Shown here one piece after another: positions 27,104 through 35,019 of a DNA stretch of 64,000 nucleotides. A model generated the notes under the pieces. That model did no database searches and was not told where the DNA came from. It was given only the letters and a program-made list of their open reading frames with translations. Made by a program: the position numbers and the translations under genes. Source of the DNA: CAMDKS01 sp044375465 (lineage in GTDB: Bacteria > Bdellovibrionota_B > Oligoflexia > Oligoflexales > RGVZ01); assembly GCA_044375465.1 (NCBI GenBank), contig JBILMN010000003.1:1-64000 (forward strand), written 5' to 3'. Numbering within the stretch: position 1 is the first letter of the stretch; the number at the start of each line of letters is the position of its first letter.

Positions 27104-27328
27104 ATGATGATTTCTTTACGTCGTGTTGTGATCAGCGCCATCGTGTCTACGGTTGGATTTGTCGCGGGTTGTTCTGAGAAGAAAGCCGAAGAGCCAGTAG
27201 CTGCGCCGGCTGCGACCGAAGCTCCTGCATCCCCAACAGCTCCAGAGGCTCCCGCGGCCCCAGAAGCTCCCGCAGCTCCAGCCAAGGCCGCAAAGAAACC
27301 AGCTAAAAAAGCTCCGAAAAAGAAATAA
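27104..27328 (+). CDS. Small Ala/Pro-rich lipoprotein with Lys-rich tail
   Basis: A 74-residue protein with lipobox FVAGC, so about 54 mature residues. After SEKKAEE comes a low-complexity Ala/Pro/Glu stretch (APEAPAAPEAPAAPA) and then KAAKKPAKKAPKKK at the C-terminus. AAAGGGG at 27091-27096 is a strong ribosome binding site. It has no OmpA-type peptidoglycan-binding domain, although it occupies the pal position after tolB. A basic tail could bind peptidoglycan or LPS, or be linked to the wall through a terminal Lys as in Lpp; this is inference. It ends 5 bp from the convergent fabH-like stop. Confidence 0.75.
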   Translation: MMISLRRVVISAIVSTVGFVAGCSEKKAEEPVAAPAATEAPASPTAPEAPAAPEAPAAPAKAAKKPAKKAPKKK

Positions 27329-27333
27329 TTGAT

Positions 27334-28332
27334 TTAAGTTTTTCTGAGTAGGAGTGATCCCCAGGTCAGTCCTGCTCCAACCACGGCGATTACGATGTAA
27401 TCGCCTTTTTTGTAGCGATCCCAATTCTGAGACAAGACAGAGGGTGCCCCACAGGCGCCCTGATTGCCGCGGTCGACAACATTGTACAGATGACGGCTGT
27501 CAGGAACGCCCATTTTCTCCATGGCTGAGACAAGCATTCGGTAATTCGCTTGATGACCGATGAACCAGTGCGCGTCGTTGGCCGTCAATTGATGCCGCGC
27601 CAAAATATCCTGTGCCGCCGCAATCGTTTTTGTAACCGCAAATTTTTGCACTGCGGCACCATTTTGATGGAAGAATTTACCATCTGGCAGGTGGATATGC
27701 TCCCATCCGCTGGGTGCTGATTCTACGAGACTGTCAATCACCTGGAGAGCGCCAGGGCGTTCATCGCTGCTGATGACTGCGGCAATCGATGAATCACCGA
27801 ACAAGATTGAGTTTCTGCGGTCACTATAATCCACGCGGGTGGTGTATCGTTCTGTACAAAAAATGGCGCCTTCTTTTGTGAGGCCACTTTTCATTAGGCC
27901 ACGCATCACGTGACACTGAACGACAAAAGTGCTGCAAGCTGAATTCACGTCAAATCCTCGAATCCTCTCCAATCCGATTTGGGCTGCAACGACACATCCG
28001 CTCGACGGAATGTCATCATCAGGAACTGACGTGCCACCGATCACGGTGTCGATATTGTCCAAAATCACGTGTGCTCTGCCGGTTGCGACTTTCCAGGCCT
28101 TTTCACTCATGCTGGCGATGGACTCTATCAAGCCATCGGATTTCAGTTTTTCGCGTGTGGTGCGACCATGTCGCAAGTCCATGACCATCTCTGGAGATAA
28201 GACAGATCTTCTGGACTCAATACCGACGCGATCCTTGATCCAATCACCTGCAGATCCAATGTCGAGTATGTCAAAAAAAGCATTGTCCAGGACATTTTCC
28301 GGGAAGTAATGGCCCATGCTGTAAATATACAT
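27334..28332 (-). CDS. 3-oxoacyl-ACP synthase III-like (FabH family)
   Basis: A 332-residue thiolase-fold protein with a FabH-type catalytic triad: Cys in VNSACSTF, His in IGHQANYRM, and Asn in RGNQGACGAPS. Also present are the N-terminal SMGHYFPENVLDN and a C-terminal GAGLTWGSLLLR, both family-typical. The Asn loop GNQGACG differs from the common GNTSAAS. Such members start fatty acid synthesis or serve special acyl/beta-ketone pathways. It lies 18 bp downstream of fabG on the same strand. Confidence 0.88.
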   Translation of the reverse strand: MYIYSMGHYFPENVLDNAFFDILDIGSAGDWIKDRVGIESRRSVLSPEMVMDLRHGRTTREKLKSDGLIESIASMSEKAWKVATGRAHVILDNIDTVIGGTSVPDDDIPSSGCVVAAQIGLERIRGFDVNSACSTFVVQCHVMRGLMKSGLTKEGAIFCTERYTTRVDYSDRRNSILFGDSSIAAVISSDERPGALQVIDSLVESAPSGWEHIHLPDGKFFHQNGAAVQKFAVTKTIAAAQDILARHQLTANDAHWFIGHQANYRMLVSAMEKMGVPDSRHLYNVVDRGNQGACGAPSVLSQNWDRYKKGDYIVIAVVGAGLTWGSLLLRKT

Positions 28333-28350
28333 GCAAACGATTCTCTCTCT

Positions 28351-29097
28351 TTAGTTGGTAAACATGCCACCATTGACGTGAATGGTGCTGCCAGTGATAT
28401 AGCCAGAACCAGCGCTAGCTAGAAACGAGACAGCCGCTGCAATATCATCAGGGGTGCCAAATCGCTTTAGTGGGATTTTTGCCATCGCAGCGTCTTTTGC
28501 GGCATCTGGCAGGCTGTCTGTCATGTCGGTCTGAATAAACCCCGGAGCAACACAGTTGCACAGAATGCCAAATTGAGCGAGGTCCAACGCGATACTCTTG
28601 GTGAATGCTGTGATGGCCCCCTTTGTGGCCGCATACATCGATTGGCCGGCGTTACCCGTGTAACCAACGACCGAGGCGATATTAATGATCCGCCCTGATT
28701 TTGCGCGGATCATGCCTTTTGCTGCAAATTTACTCAGGAGGAACACGGGCTTTAGATTCGTACTGATCAAGGTGTCAAAGTCTTCCGGCTTGGCGAAGGG
28801 CAAGATCTGGTCAATGGAGACCCCGGCATTGTTGACCAAAACCGAGATCGGCCCAAGGTCTGATGTGACGGCTTTGATTAAATCCTGGCAGGCTGCGGCA
28901 TCTGATAAATCAGCTTTAAAAGGCTTTGATCCGGGAATTTTCGCGCTTAATGCTTGTGCCTTGTCCTCAGATCCTCGGTAGTGAATCGCGACTTTAAAAC
29001 CCGCCTCTCCCAGCGCTGCGGCACATGCGGCACCGATACCGCGACTTGCTCCGGTGACGAGAGCGACTTTTGACATTGAGCCATCCGGGTTCGCCAT
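28351..29097 (-). CDS. fabG: 3-oxoacyl-ACP reductase / SDR (FabG)
   Basis: A 248-residue short-chain dehydrogenase: cofactor motif TGASRGIG, NNAGVS, catalytic Ser in INIASVVG and YxxK in MYAATKGA, and a C-terminal SGYITGSTIHVNGG. Length and sequence fit FabG, which reduces 3-ketoacyl-ACP with NADPH. GGAGG stands just upstream of ATG 29097. With the FabH-like gene next to it, a dedicated acyl-chain pathway or the core fatty acid pathway is likely; no acpP or fabD is adjacent. Confidence 0.88.
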   Translation of the reverse strand: MANPDGSMSKVALVTGASRGIGAACAAALGEAGFKVAIHYRGSEDKAQALSAKIPGSKPFKADLSDAAACQDLIKAVTSDLGPISVLVNNAGVSIDQILPFAKPEDFDTLISTNLKPVFLLSKFAAKGMIRAKSGRIINIASVVGYTGNAGQSMYAATKGAITAFTKSIALDLAQFGILCNCVAPGFIQTDMTDSLPDAAKDAAMAKIPLKRFGTPDDIAAAVSFLASAGSGYITGSTIHVNGGMFTN

Positions 29098-29180
29098 GAA
29101 TTCCTCCGATCATCATCAGTTCGTTCTGAATCTGGGGAGGATAGCATTGCCAACAATGTGGGACAATCTGGATTTCAATC

Positions 29181-31727
29181 TCAAGAAGCGGTTTTTGCCA
29201 GGTTTGCGCCGGCGGCAGCGGATTTTTGCGCGCTCTTGATCTTGAATGCCCATTGGACCACACTTGCAGTGGTACGCCAAATGCCCTGAATATCGTTGCT
29301 TGCATCCGGGTGGAATCCTTCGTGGGCGGCGCGATTGCGGAAATCCTGGAAAATATGTAATTCGCGGCAGAAGTTCGCCAATTCCACATCATCGTTGGTC
29401 CCCACATTGAAAAGTCCGCTGAGCCCAGCTTTGCAATTTTGTCTACCGAAGACCAAAAAATAAAGACCAAAGGCCTTGAGTCCGTCTAATGTAAAACGGC
29501 GTCCGGGCTCAAATTGGCAGATGGCGCGAAGCATCTTGCGAAGTTTAAATTTGGAGAAAAAAGGAATGTCCTTAACGACGGGGAGTGCCGCAATATAAGC
29601 CTCAAAATCGTCCATTTGCCGGACAATGGGGCGAGCATAGCCGATGACGTCTAGTTTTCTTTGGATATGGCCTTTTTGTAGGGACTGACTTACCGCTTCT
29701 TCAAAGAATTCCCTGTAAAGTAATTCCATGGCCTTATACTGCATATCAATCAGTGGGGATAAATCCATCTCATGAGCTTGAGCGGCGCCTGCGATGGATT
29801 GGTTGAAAAACAAAGCAGTGCGTAATGCTCGTTTCACCTCGCTTGACAAGTCTTTGTAATGGGGGATCATGCCTCCCAGTTCACGGTCAAGATCCTTATC
29901 AGATGGCCACTGACTCGATGTCACTTGCGCGGCAAGTGCTGGTCTTTCAGTTTCTTTAGCGGGAGTTAGTAGTGCTGAAAGTTCATCTTTAATCTGGTAA
30001 AGGGGATGATCCGTGTTGACGGGAAGCTTGATGTCATGCACGGCGCTGCGAAGTTCTTTCTGCAAATCTTTAAGATCCTTATTGGACAATAAATTGACGA
30101 TATCTTGCTGAACGGCCACGGTCGCATTCGGTCTTGTTAGCATGGAAATCAACTCCAGCAGACTTCGCTTGGTGTTAATCTCTCCAAGGGCCTTTGCCAC
30201 AGCACGAAGTTCAGCGCTGTCATCGCTACGAATATAGTCCAAAAGCTTCAAAACAGCATCGTCCCGGTTCTTAAAACGAGCGAGAACCTTGATGTGCGCA
30301 ATGGCTGCGACGCCTTTGTGCTTGCGGACGATCGAAGAAAGCGCATTGATATCGACCTTGTCTGGTGCGAGCCAGGCGTCCCCTAGCTGGGCCCAAAGAT
30401 TGTCCCCACTGCGACGTGGCTGCTGTTGTTGAAAAGCACCATATAGATCAAAGATCGGATGAGGATCGTTTGCTTCAGTCAGGTTCGATGGCGCGCAAAA
30501 ATCTGCGATATTTTGCACCAAGTCCGTGGCGATTCCCAAAGTTTTTAGATGAGCGTGGCTGCGTGATTGCTCCAGCAGCGGAAAAACGCCTGGTTGATAG
30601 GATGCGGCAAATGGGTCAGTGCGATCATGGTCTGGGCAAAACCCTCGTTTCCAGGGCAGCGCAGCAATTAAATATCGGGCCCACGCGGGATGTGTGCCTT
30701 GGGATTCCGCGATTTTTGTGAGGCCGTCCCTGCTCATGCCAGCGATCCACTCAGGGTTGGATGGCCCCGACAGCAGGAGGTTTTTTTGAATATCTTCTGG
30801 CGTGTCGTTGCGAGACCAAAGTGCAGGCAGCTTTCCCGCAATCACTTCGTTGGACGTATTTTTGCTGGCCCCCTTGGCAAGACCTTTCGAAATACGCGAA
30901 AAAGCCGCTACTTTTGCCGAGTGAGTTTGTAACGATGCCTTCGCTAAATGAAAAAAGATGCTGTGCGGGGCATCCGCCATCCAATCTTCCAATAATGCAC
31001 ATTCGTGCCGCATCAGCCATGCTAAAGCGTGGGTCGGAGGTTTGTGGTCAGTGCCATTGTGGTCCCTGAAGCTCTTTAACATGGTCCAGCACAGTTTGGT
31101 GAGCCGATCAGAAGAAAGATCGTACTCCAAGGCTCTTTGAATCAGGAGATTATGAAATGCACCGGACAAGTCCTCCCACTCAGGGCTTTCGAGGGTGGCT
31201 TTGGTCAATTCGTATCCGTGCGTGTCTTTGGCGATATCCAAAATGGTAAAACGAATGCGTTGCGGCAACCCGGCAATTGACGCGATAGGAATCAACCGAT
31301 GCCAAAGCACCCTGTCTGTGACTCGGGCCCATGCCCTGATGGCCACGGCGGCAACATTTTGATCCCAAGCCAGAATATGATTCATCACCCATAATTCAAA
31401 TTCAGGTTTGTCGCTCGTGGCGCTCATCTCAATGGCCGCAACGATTTCTGACTGTGAAATGGGCAAAGTCATCAAAACTTTCAGTAATTTGTCGTCAAGG
31501 GTTCGACCTTCATGGCGCCATTGAACGAGAAGTGATGCTCGTTGCTCTGATGACGATCCTGTGAGAAAAAGATCAAACTCTCGATTCGTCAGTGGGCGCT
31601 CTTTTTTCTCGCTTAACATGGAAGGGTTTCTCTCTCTGCTCTGGTGGTCCTTATCAGAAGATAGGACTACGGTTTTTTGTGATGATCCCACCCGTGTGAT
31701 AGGCGGGAAATCCTTGTAAGCGGACAT
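29181..31727 (-). CDS. Large HEAT-repeat protein with C-terminal HEPN-like domain
   Basis: About 848 residues, soluble and helical. The middle (~470-560) has HEAT-like units such as AIAHIKVLARFKNRDDAVLKLL and SAELRAVAKALGEINTKRSLLELI. The C-terminal ~200 residues end in FRNRAAHEGFH, which fits the Rx4H (RNxxAH) motif of HEPN/DUF4145-type domains. I do not know a family with this whole layout. The start is uncertain: TTG 31751, ATG 31727 (used), or ATG 31619, which has GAGAG upstream; the first 44 residues look disordered. It stands 83 bp upstream of fabG on the same strand. Confidence 0.75.
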   Translation of the reverse strand: MSAYKDFPPITRVGSSQKTVVLSSDKDHQSRERNPSMLSEKKERPLTNREFDLFLTGSSSEQRASLLVQWRHEGRTLDDKLLKVLMTLPISQSEIVAAIEMSATSDKPEFELWVMNHILAWDQNVAAVAIRAWARVTDRVLWHRLIPIASIAGLPQRIRFTILDIAKDTHGYELTKATLESPEWEDLSGAFHNLLIQRALEYDLSSDRLTKLCWTMLKSFRDHNGTDHKPPTHALAWLMRHECALLEDWMADAPHSIFFHLAKASLQTHSAKVAAFSRISKGLAKGASKNTSNEVIAGKLPALWSRNDTPEDIQKNLLLSGPSNPEWIAGMSRDGLTKIAESQGTHPAWARYLIAALPWKRGFCPDHDRTDPFAASYQPGVFPLLEQSRSHAHLKTLGIATDLVQNIADFCAPSNLTEANDPHPIFDLYGAFQQQQPRRSGDNLWAQLGDAWLAPDKVDINALSSIVRKHKGVAAIAHIKVLARFKNRDDAVLKLLDYIRSDDSAELRAVAKALGEINTKRSLLELISMLTRPNATVAVQQDIVNLLSNKDLKDLQKELRSAVHDIKLPVNTDHPLYQIKDELSALLTPAKETERPALAAQVTSSQWPSDKDLDRELGGMIPHYKDLSSEVKRALRTALFFNQSIAGAAQAHEMDLSPLIDMQYKAMELLYREFFEEAVSQSLQKGHIQRKLDVIGYARPIVRQMDDFEAYIAALPVVKDIPFFSKFKLRKMLRAICQFEPGRRFTLDGLKAFGLYFLVFGRQNCKAGLSGLFNVGTNDDVELANFCRELHIFQDFRNRAAHEGFHPDASNDIQGIWRTTASVVQWAFKIKSAQKSAAAGANLAKTAS

Positions 31728-31861
31728 CGGTTGGTTTTTGGTGTGGGACAATAAGAACGAGTTGGTAGCGTTCCCAAAAACTTTAATTTAAAGCATTAAT
31801 CTAGAGTGGTTATAGACGTTGGCTTTGGCATGTGGCATGCCTCTGTTTTTGGAGCCTTGGG

Positions 31862-31930
31862 ATGAACACGGTACGCTCACTGATGACGATGGTCTATTTG
31901 GTCATTGGTTTATTCGTGTCTTATTGCTGA
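31862..31930 (+). CDS. Possible 22-residue hydrophobic peptide
   Basis: ATG at 31862 is preceded by GGAG with a 7-base spacer and encodes 22 residues: a short polar start (MNTVRS) and a hydrophobic stretch ending VSYC. It would be a membrane peptide like type I toxins or small regulators. It is short enough to occur by chance, and it lies opposite to both flanking genes. Confidence 0.2.
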   Translation: MNTVRSLMTMVYLVIGLFVSYC

Positions 31931-32006
31931 AAAAGCCACCGGGTCAAATCTCAAAATCGCGACCTCGTCTTCGAGGTTACGCTGCGATGATGTGAGGATC
32001 ACTGTC

Positions 32007-32028
32007 GCGACTGCGACGTCGGAGTCGC
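32007..32028. repeat. 22-bp near-perfect palindrome
   Basis: GCGACT and AGTCGC flank a CGACGTCG core with one unpaired G on each side. It is 33 bp past the tatD stop (reading leftwards), without a T-run. It could be an extragenic palindrome, weak terminator or protein-binding site. Confidence 0.5.
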
Positions 32029-32060
32029 ATGGATAAATTTCAAAGAATGCCTAGAGATTG

Positions 32061-32807
32061 CTACCGGGGCAGTGCCATGACATCATGCAAACTGACATCG
32101 GCTCCCGCTTCCATTAAAAAACGCCGAGCACTGCGCAATGAGCTTGCCCAACGATGTGCCAGAGCTGCGGCATCCGTAACATCCTCTCCGCGCAACGGCT
32201 CATCGCTCTCAACCACGACGCGAGCACCCTTAAGCCAAGACCATTGATCCGGACGATCGCGCTGAAATGACCTCAGGCTAAATGAAAGTGTCATGCCCAG
32301 TTCCATGTAAGCACGACCAATTTCGGGCGGGCCTCTAAATCCATGGATGATTCCAGTGACGTGGCCCGTGCGACGTAAAAACCCAAGCATACGGTCATGC
32401 CCGCGCACAACGTGCAGCACAACCGGCTTCCCTGCATCCACCGCAAGACGCAGCTGACGCTGGCACCAAAATTCCTGTTTTAATCGGGATTCATTGCTTT
32501 TAACCCCTGAAAAATCTAAACCGATTTCACCCAGAGTTTTAACGCTTGAAAGATTATTTTTCAGGGACTCAAACATCTGTTCAAGCGCGACATCCGACGC
32601 ATCTCTGACAGTCCAAGGATGGATGCCAAATGCAGGCGTTAGAAAATCGGGAAAACGCTCAAAGATTTGACGCTGCCGCTCCCAGTCCTTGGGTTCGACA
32701 CCCCCAAGATGAATGTGACAAACCCCTTCGGACTGAAGTCGTGGGACTAGCTCGTCGAGAATCGGGGCTAAACGAAGGTCAGACAGATGTGCATGGGCGT
32801 CAATCAT
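32061..32807 (-). CDS. TatD-family metal-dependent hydrolase
   Basis: A 248-residue TIM-barrel hydrolase with the TatD metal ligands: DAHAHLSD at the start, FGIHPW, GEIGLD, HVVRGHD, IIHGFRG and ESDEP. Members act as 3'-5' DNase/RNase or D-aminoacyl-tRNA-deacylase-like enzymes. ATG at 32807 is preferred over TTG 32816; neither has a strong ribosome binding site. It lies 33 bp downstream of the Hpt gene on the same strand, so the two may be cotranscribed. Confidence 0.87.
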   Translation of the reverse strand: MIDAHAHLSDLRLAPILDELVPRLQSEGVCHIHLGGVEPKDWERQRQIFERFPDFLTPAFGIHPWTVRDASDVALEQMFESLKNNLSSVKTLGEIGLDFSGVKSNESRLKQEFWCQRQLRLAVDAGKPVVLHVVRGHDRMLGFLRRTGHVTGIIHGFRGPPEIGRAYMELGMTLSFSLRSFQRDRPDQWSWLKGARVVVESDEPLRGEDVTDAAALAHRWASSLRSARRFLMEAGADVSLHDVMALPR

Positions 32808-32840
32808 CGAGTTCAAAACATTGAAGTCAATCTGTCAATC

Positions 32841-33200
32841 TTAAGTTAATAAATTTCGATCGCTGAGTTCGTCATCAAGATACCGTCTAAAGTTCTTAAC
32901 ATTCACTTTGAGATCGGCGATCAAAGCCGGAACATCCGTAAAATCACCGGATGCCAAGTGCGTCTCAAGTTCCTCACATTTCTTTGCGCACTGTCTCGCT
33001 CCAAACATATAGCAAGAACCTTTGAGTGCATGTGCCGCCGATTTTGCCTCTGAAAAATTGCCAATGCGCGTGGACTCCTCAATGGCTGATATTCTCGACT
33101 TCCATCCCGAATCAAACAGACCGACAATTGATTTCCACTGATCTCCACTCTTTAGAGTCAAAAACAAAGACCCTAAAATCTGTTGATCCACATCGGTCAT
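32841..33200 (-). CDS. Histidine phosphotransfer (Hpt) domain protein
   Basis: A 119-residue helical protein. The phosphorylated His lies in AAHALKGSCYMFGA, the Hpt signature (HxLKGxxxxxG). GGGAGG lies just upstream of ATG 33200. It is a free-standing phosphotransfer protein. The hybrid kinase at 35001 ends in a receiver and has no Hpt of its own, so this protein is the likely relay to the single receiver at 33864. It is transcribed away from that cluster. Confidence 0.85.
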   Translation of the reverse strand: MTDVDQQILGSLFLTLKSGDQWKSIVGLFDSGWKSRISAIEESTRIGNFSEAKSAAHALKGSCYMFGARQCAKKCEELETHLASGDFTDVPALIADLKVNVKNFRRYLDDELSDRNLLT

Positions 33201-33501
33201 GACAGCCTCCCAATCGGCGCTCGGCAGAGGTGGATTGACCCAGCAGGGTCCACCGCAATAAAGTTTCAAGATTCCCAGCCTGATGAAAGCACCCCGTCGG
33301 CTTCTTACACAACGTCACTCATGCCGTCAAGAAACGAATCTGACCGCTTTCTATGATGGCACTGTGCTATTTGACACTGCTGGTATCACCATATGACAAC
33401 ATTGCTGTGAACGACATCGATTCACAGGGCTAACAATGCGTCACCAAAGAATCCTGATCTTCGACTGGGCCGCTTAGGATTATCGAAAGATCCTATTAAT
33501 C

Positions 33502-33553
33502 TGACCTCACTCTATAACTTCATTCTATGACCTCATTCTATAACTTCATTCTA
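33502..33553 (+). repeat. Two 26-bp tandem repeats
   Basis: Two adjacent copies (33502-33527 and 33528-33553), each beginning TGACCTCA and ending TTCATTCTA, differ at one base. They lie 46 bp upstream of the sigma-54 promoter, within enhancer distance, in the 481-bp gene-free stretch 33201-33681. The rest of that stretch shows no gene. Confidence 0.7.
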
Positions 33554-33598
33554 GGCGCAAACAGAAGATTCTTAGATTTTCCGAGACGCACGCATTAC

Positions 33599-33614
33599 TG
33601 GCACAGGACTTGCT
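33599..33614 (+). promoter_or_regulatory. Sigma-54 (-24/-12) promoter
   Basis: TGGCACAGGACTTGCT matches the consensus TGGCAC-N5-TTGCW at every defined position, with GG-N10-GC spacing. It is 68 bp ahead of the 48-codon ORF at 33682 and 250 bp ahead of the receiver gene at 33864, so it probably drives the 33.7-38 kb signalling operon. The tandem repeats at 33502-33553 lie upstream where an activator could bind. Confidence 0.8.
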
Positions 33615-33681
33615 TTACCTCATATGAATACTCGCACATGCAGTCACTACATCGGTTGTCAGAATCTGAAAGGAGCGCAAT

Positions 33682-33828
33682 ATGGGGCCACTTACTAAAT
33701 TTGTCGGATTTCTGGTGGTGGGGTTGGCGGTAATGGCAGCCGCAGAAGGAATTTCTGTCATCAGCAGGACCCTCGCTTTGAGAAATAATGCGTCAAGGAC
33801 CTGCTTGGCGAGCATGCCGCACAATTGA
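33682..33828 (+). CDS. 48-residue single-pass membrane protein
   Basis: ATG at 33682 follows AAGGAG with a 6-base spacer. The peptide has one hydrophobic helix (about residues 7-22, FVGFLVVGLAVMAAAEG) and a polar, basic C-terminal tail with one Cys. It is the first ORF after the sigma-54 promoter, 35 bp ahead of the receiver gene. No family is recognised. Good translation signal, position and composition support it as real. Confidence 0.6.
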   Translation: MGPLTKFVGFLVVGLAVMAAAEGISVISRTLALRNNASRTCLASMPHN

Positions 33829-33863
33829 ACTTGAGATCGTCACATTGTCCTTGGAGGTATAAA

Positions 33864-34328
33864 ATGGTGCAGACTCGACAAGAACCAAAGATAGCCACGG
33901 TGCTAGGTAAGGCTCCGATGGGTCAAACGCAATCAAATCATGCGCAGCAGATTGGGAAAGTTCTGTTGATTGATGATGATCCTGTTTTCCGAGCGATCTT
34001 CTCAAAACTAGCTTCCGAGGATGGTCTCGAGGTCGACGCATTTGACTCGATGCTCGAAGTTGAGCCATTTTCGCGCATATCCACCTACAGGGGGGTTATT
34101 TTCGACTACCATCTCGCACAACTCGACGGCATCGAACTTGCCAGTCATTTGGAGACAATTTTTGGAGGAGTGCCGATGCTGCTTGTCAGCGCAGATAGTG
34201 ATGCCGAACGCAACATGCGGGAACGGTGCCCTGGCGTCTTTGGTGCTTTCATGAGTAAGAAGGAGGGTGGTCGAAGAATTATCAGCAAGATCCGTGAGAT
34301 GATTGTGGGTCATTGTCATGCCAACTAA
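33864..34328 (+). CDS. Single-domain response regulator
   Basis: A 154-residue protein: ~30 polar residues and then a CheY-like receiver. The acidic pocket is LLIDDDP, the phospho-acceptor Asp lies in VIFDYHLAQLDG, the Ser/Thr switch in LLVSAD, and the Lys in SKKEGG. There is no output domain. GGAGG at 33853-33857 supports ATG 33864 over the upstream GTG/TTG starts. The 3' end overlaps the next gene by 11 bp. Confidence 0.88.
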   Translation: MVQTRQEPKIATVLGKAPMGQTQSNHAQQIGKVLLIDDDPVFRAIFSKLASEDGLEVDAFDSMLEVEPFSRISTYRGVIFDYHLAQLDGIELASHLETIFGGVPMLLVSADSDAERNMRERCPGVFGAFMSKKEGGRRIISKIREMIVGHCHAN

Positions 34329-35019
34329 AAACATTGTGATAGCTTGCGAGGATGGTCCACATCGCAGGTCACTGATCAGTAAGCTTGTCAGTGCTGGCTA
34401 CCGCGTCAGCGCTCACGCCAGGGAGTACCTGATGCAGCCACCTGTCGCTGGGCAGTCGCCGTATGTATTGCTAGTTGTGTTAAACCCCACAGATTCATGT
34501 TTGACGCTGAAAAAAATCTTCGATGAGTCGGCAGATCGGGATGTCCCTGTCGTATTTACGGGTGATAAAACAACCAACAAAGAGCTGCGAGCAGAAATCG
34601 CTGCTCACAATCATATATTTATCCCCATAGAATCCACGGCCAGAGAACTCTCCCTTGTGCTCGGTACTGCATCGCTCATGATCCAGGACAATAGCCGAGC
34701 GCGGTCATTGCGCAAGATACGCTGGGCGATTTCTGCGTTTGGCAGAATCACTAAGACGGAGAATGAGCCCCAAAAAGCCCTCAAAGGTATATTGGGTGCC
34801 TTATCCACAGTAACTCAGAGTCGCTGTGACATCGTGTCTACGCCACATAACATTCCGTCTGGGCTTCAGCACACCGATAAGAACGATGGCTATATGTATG
34901 CCTTGGATCGGCAAGGCCTTTGGCAGCTCAGCGGTCGGCCGAAGCAAAACCAGAAATTTGATGATGGCGATATTCAAATCTTTATGATGGCAGGAGCAAT
35001 ATGTTCAAGACTCATCTAG
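34318..35019 (+). CDS. Receiver-like protein lacking the phospho-acceptor Asp
   Basis: A 233-residue protein. The first ~120 residues follow a receiver-type alternation of strands and helices (KNIVIACEDGPHRRSLISKLVSAGYRV), but the acceptor site reads VVLNPTDS, with Asn in place of Asp. The rest (LRKIRWAISAFGRI...) is unassigned. ATG 34318 lies inside the end of the receiver gene, and its own end overlaps the kinase start by 19 bp, so three genes are translationally linked. It may be a constitutive or scaffold receiver. Confidence 0.6.
   Translation: MPTKNIVIACEDGPHRRSLISKLVSAGYRVSAHAREYLMQPPVAGQSPYVLLVVLNPTDSCLTLKKIFDESADRDVPVVFTGDKTTNKELRAEIAAHNHIFIPIESTARELSLVLGTASLMIQDNSRARSLRKIRWAISAFGRITKTENEPQKALKGILGALSTVTQSRCDIVSTPHNIPSGLQHTDKNDGYMYALDRQGLWQLSGRPKQNQKFDDGDIQIFMMAGAICSRLI

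Larger units (their letters stand above)
31728..32060. other. Gene-poor gap with palindromes and a possible micro-ORF
   Basis: About 330 bp between two leftward genes. It holds a direct/inverted motif around 31826-31842 (GGCATGTGGCATGCC, also a weak -24/-12 look-alike), a 22-codon ORF at 31862-31930, a short inverted repeat ACCTCG/CGAGGT at 31963-31978, and a near-perfect palindrome at 32007-32028. No longer gene or convincing T-run terminator is seen. Confidence 0.5.

Noticed and set aside
31826..31841. Sigma-54 look-alike TGGCATGTGGCATGCC
   Set aside because: The -12 box is ATGCC, and the predicted start would leave no room for the GGAG of the micro-ORF.
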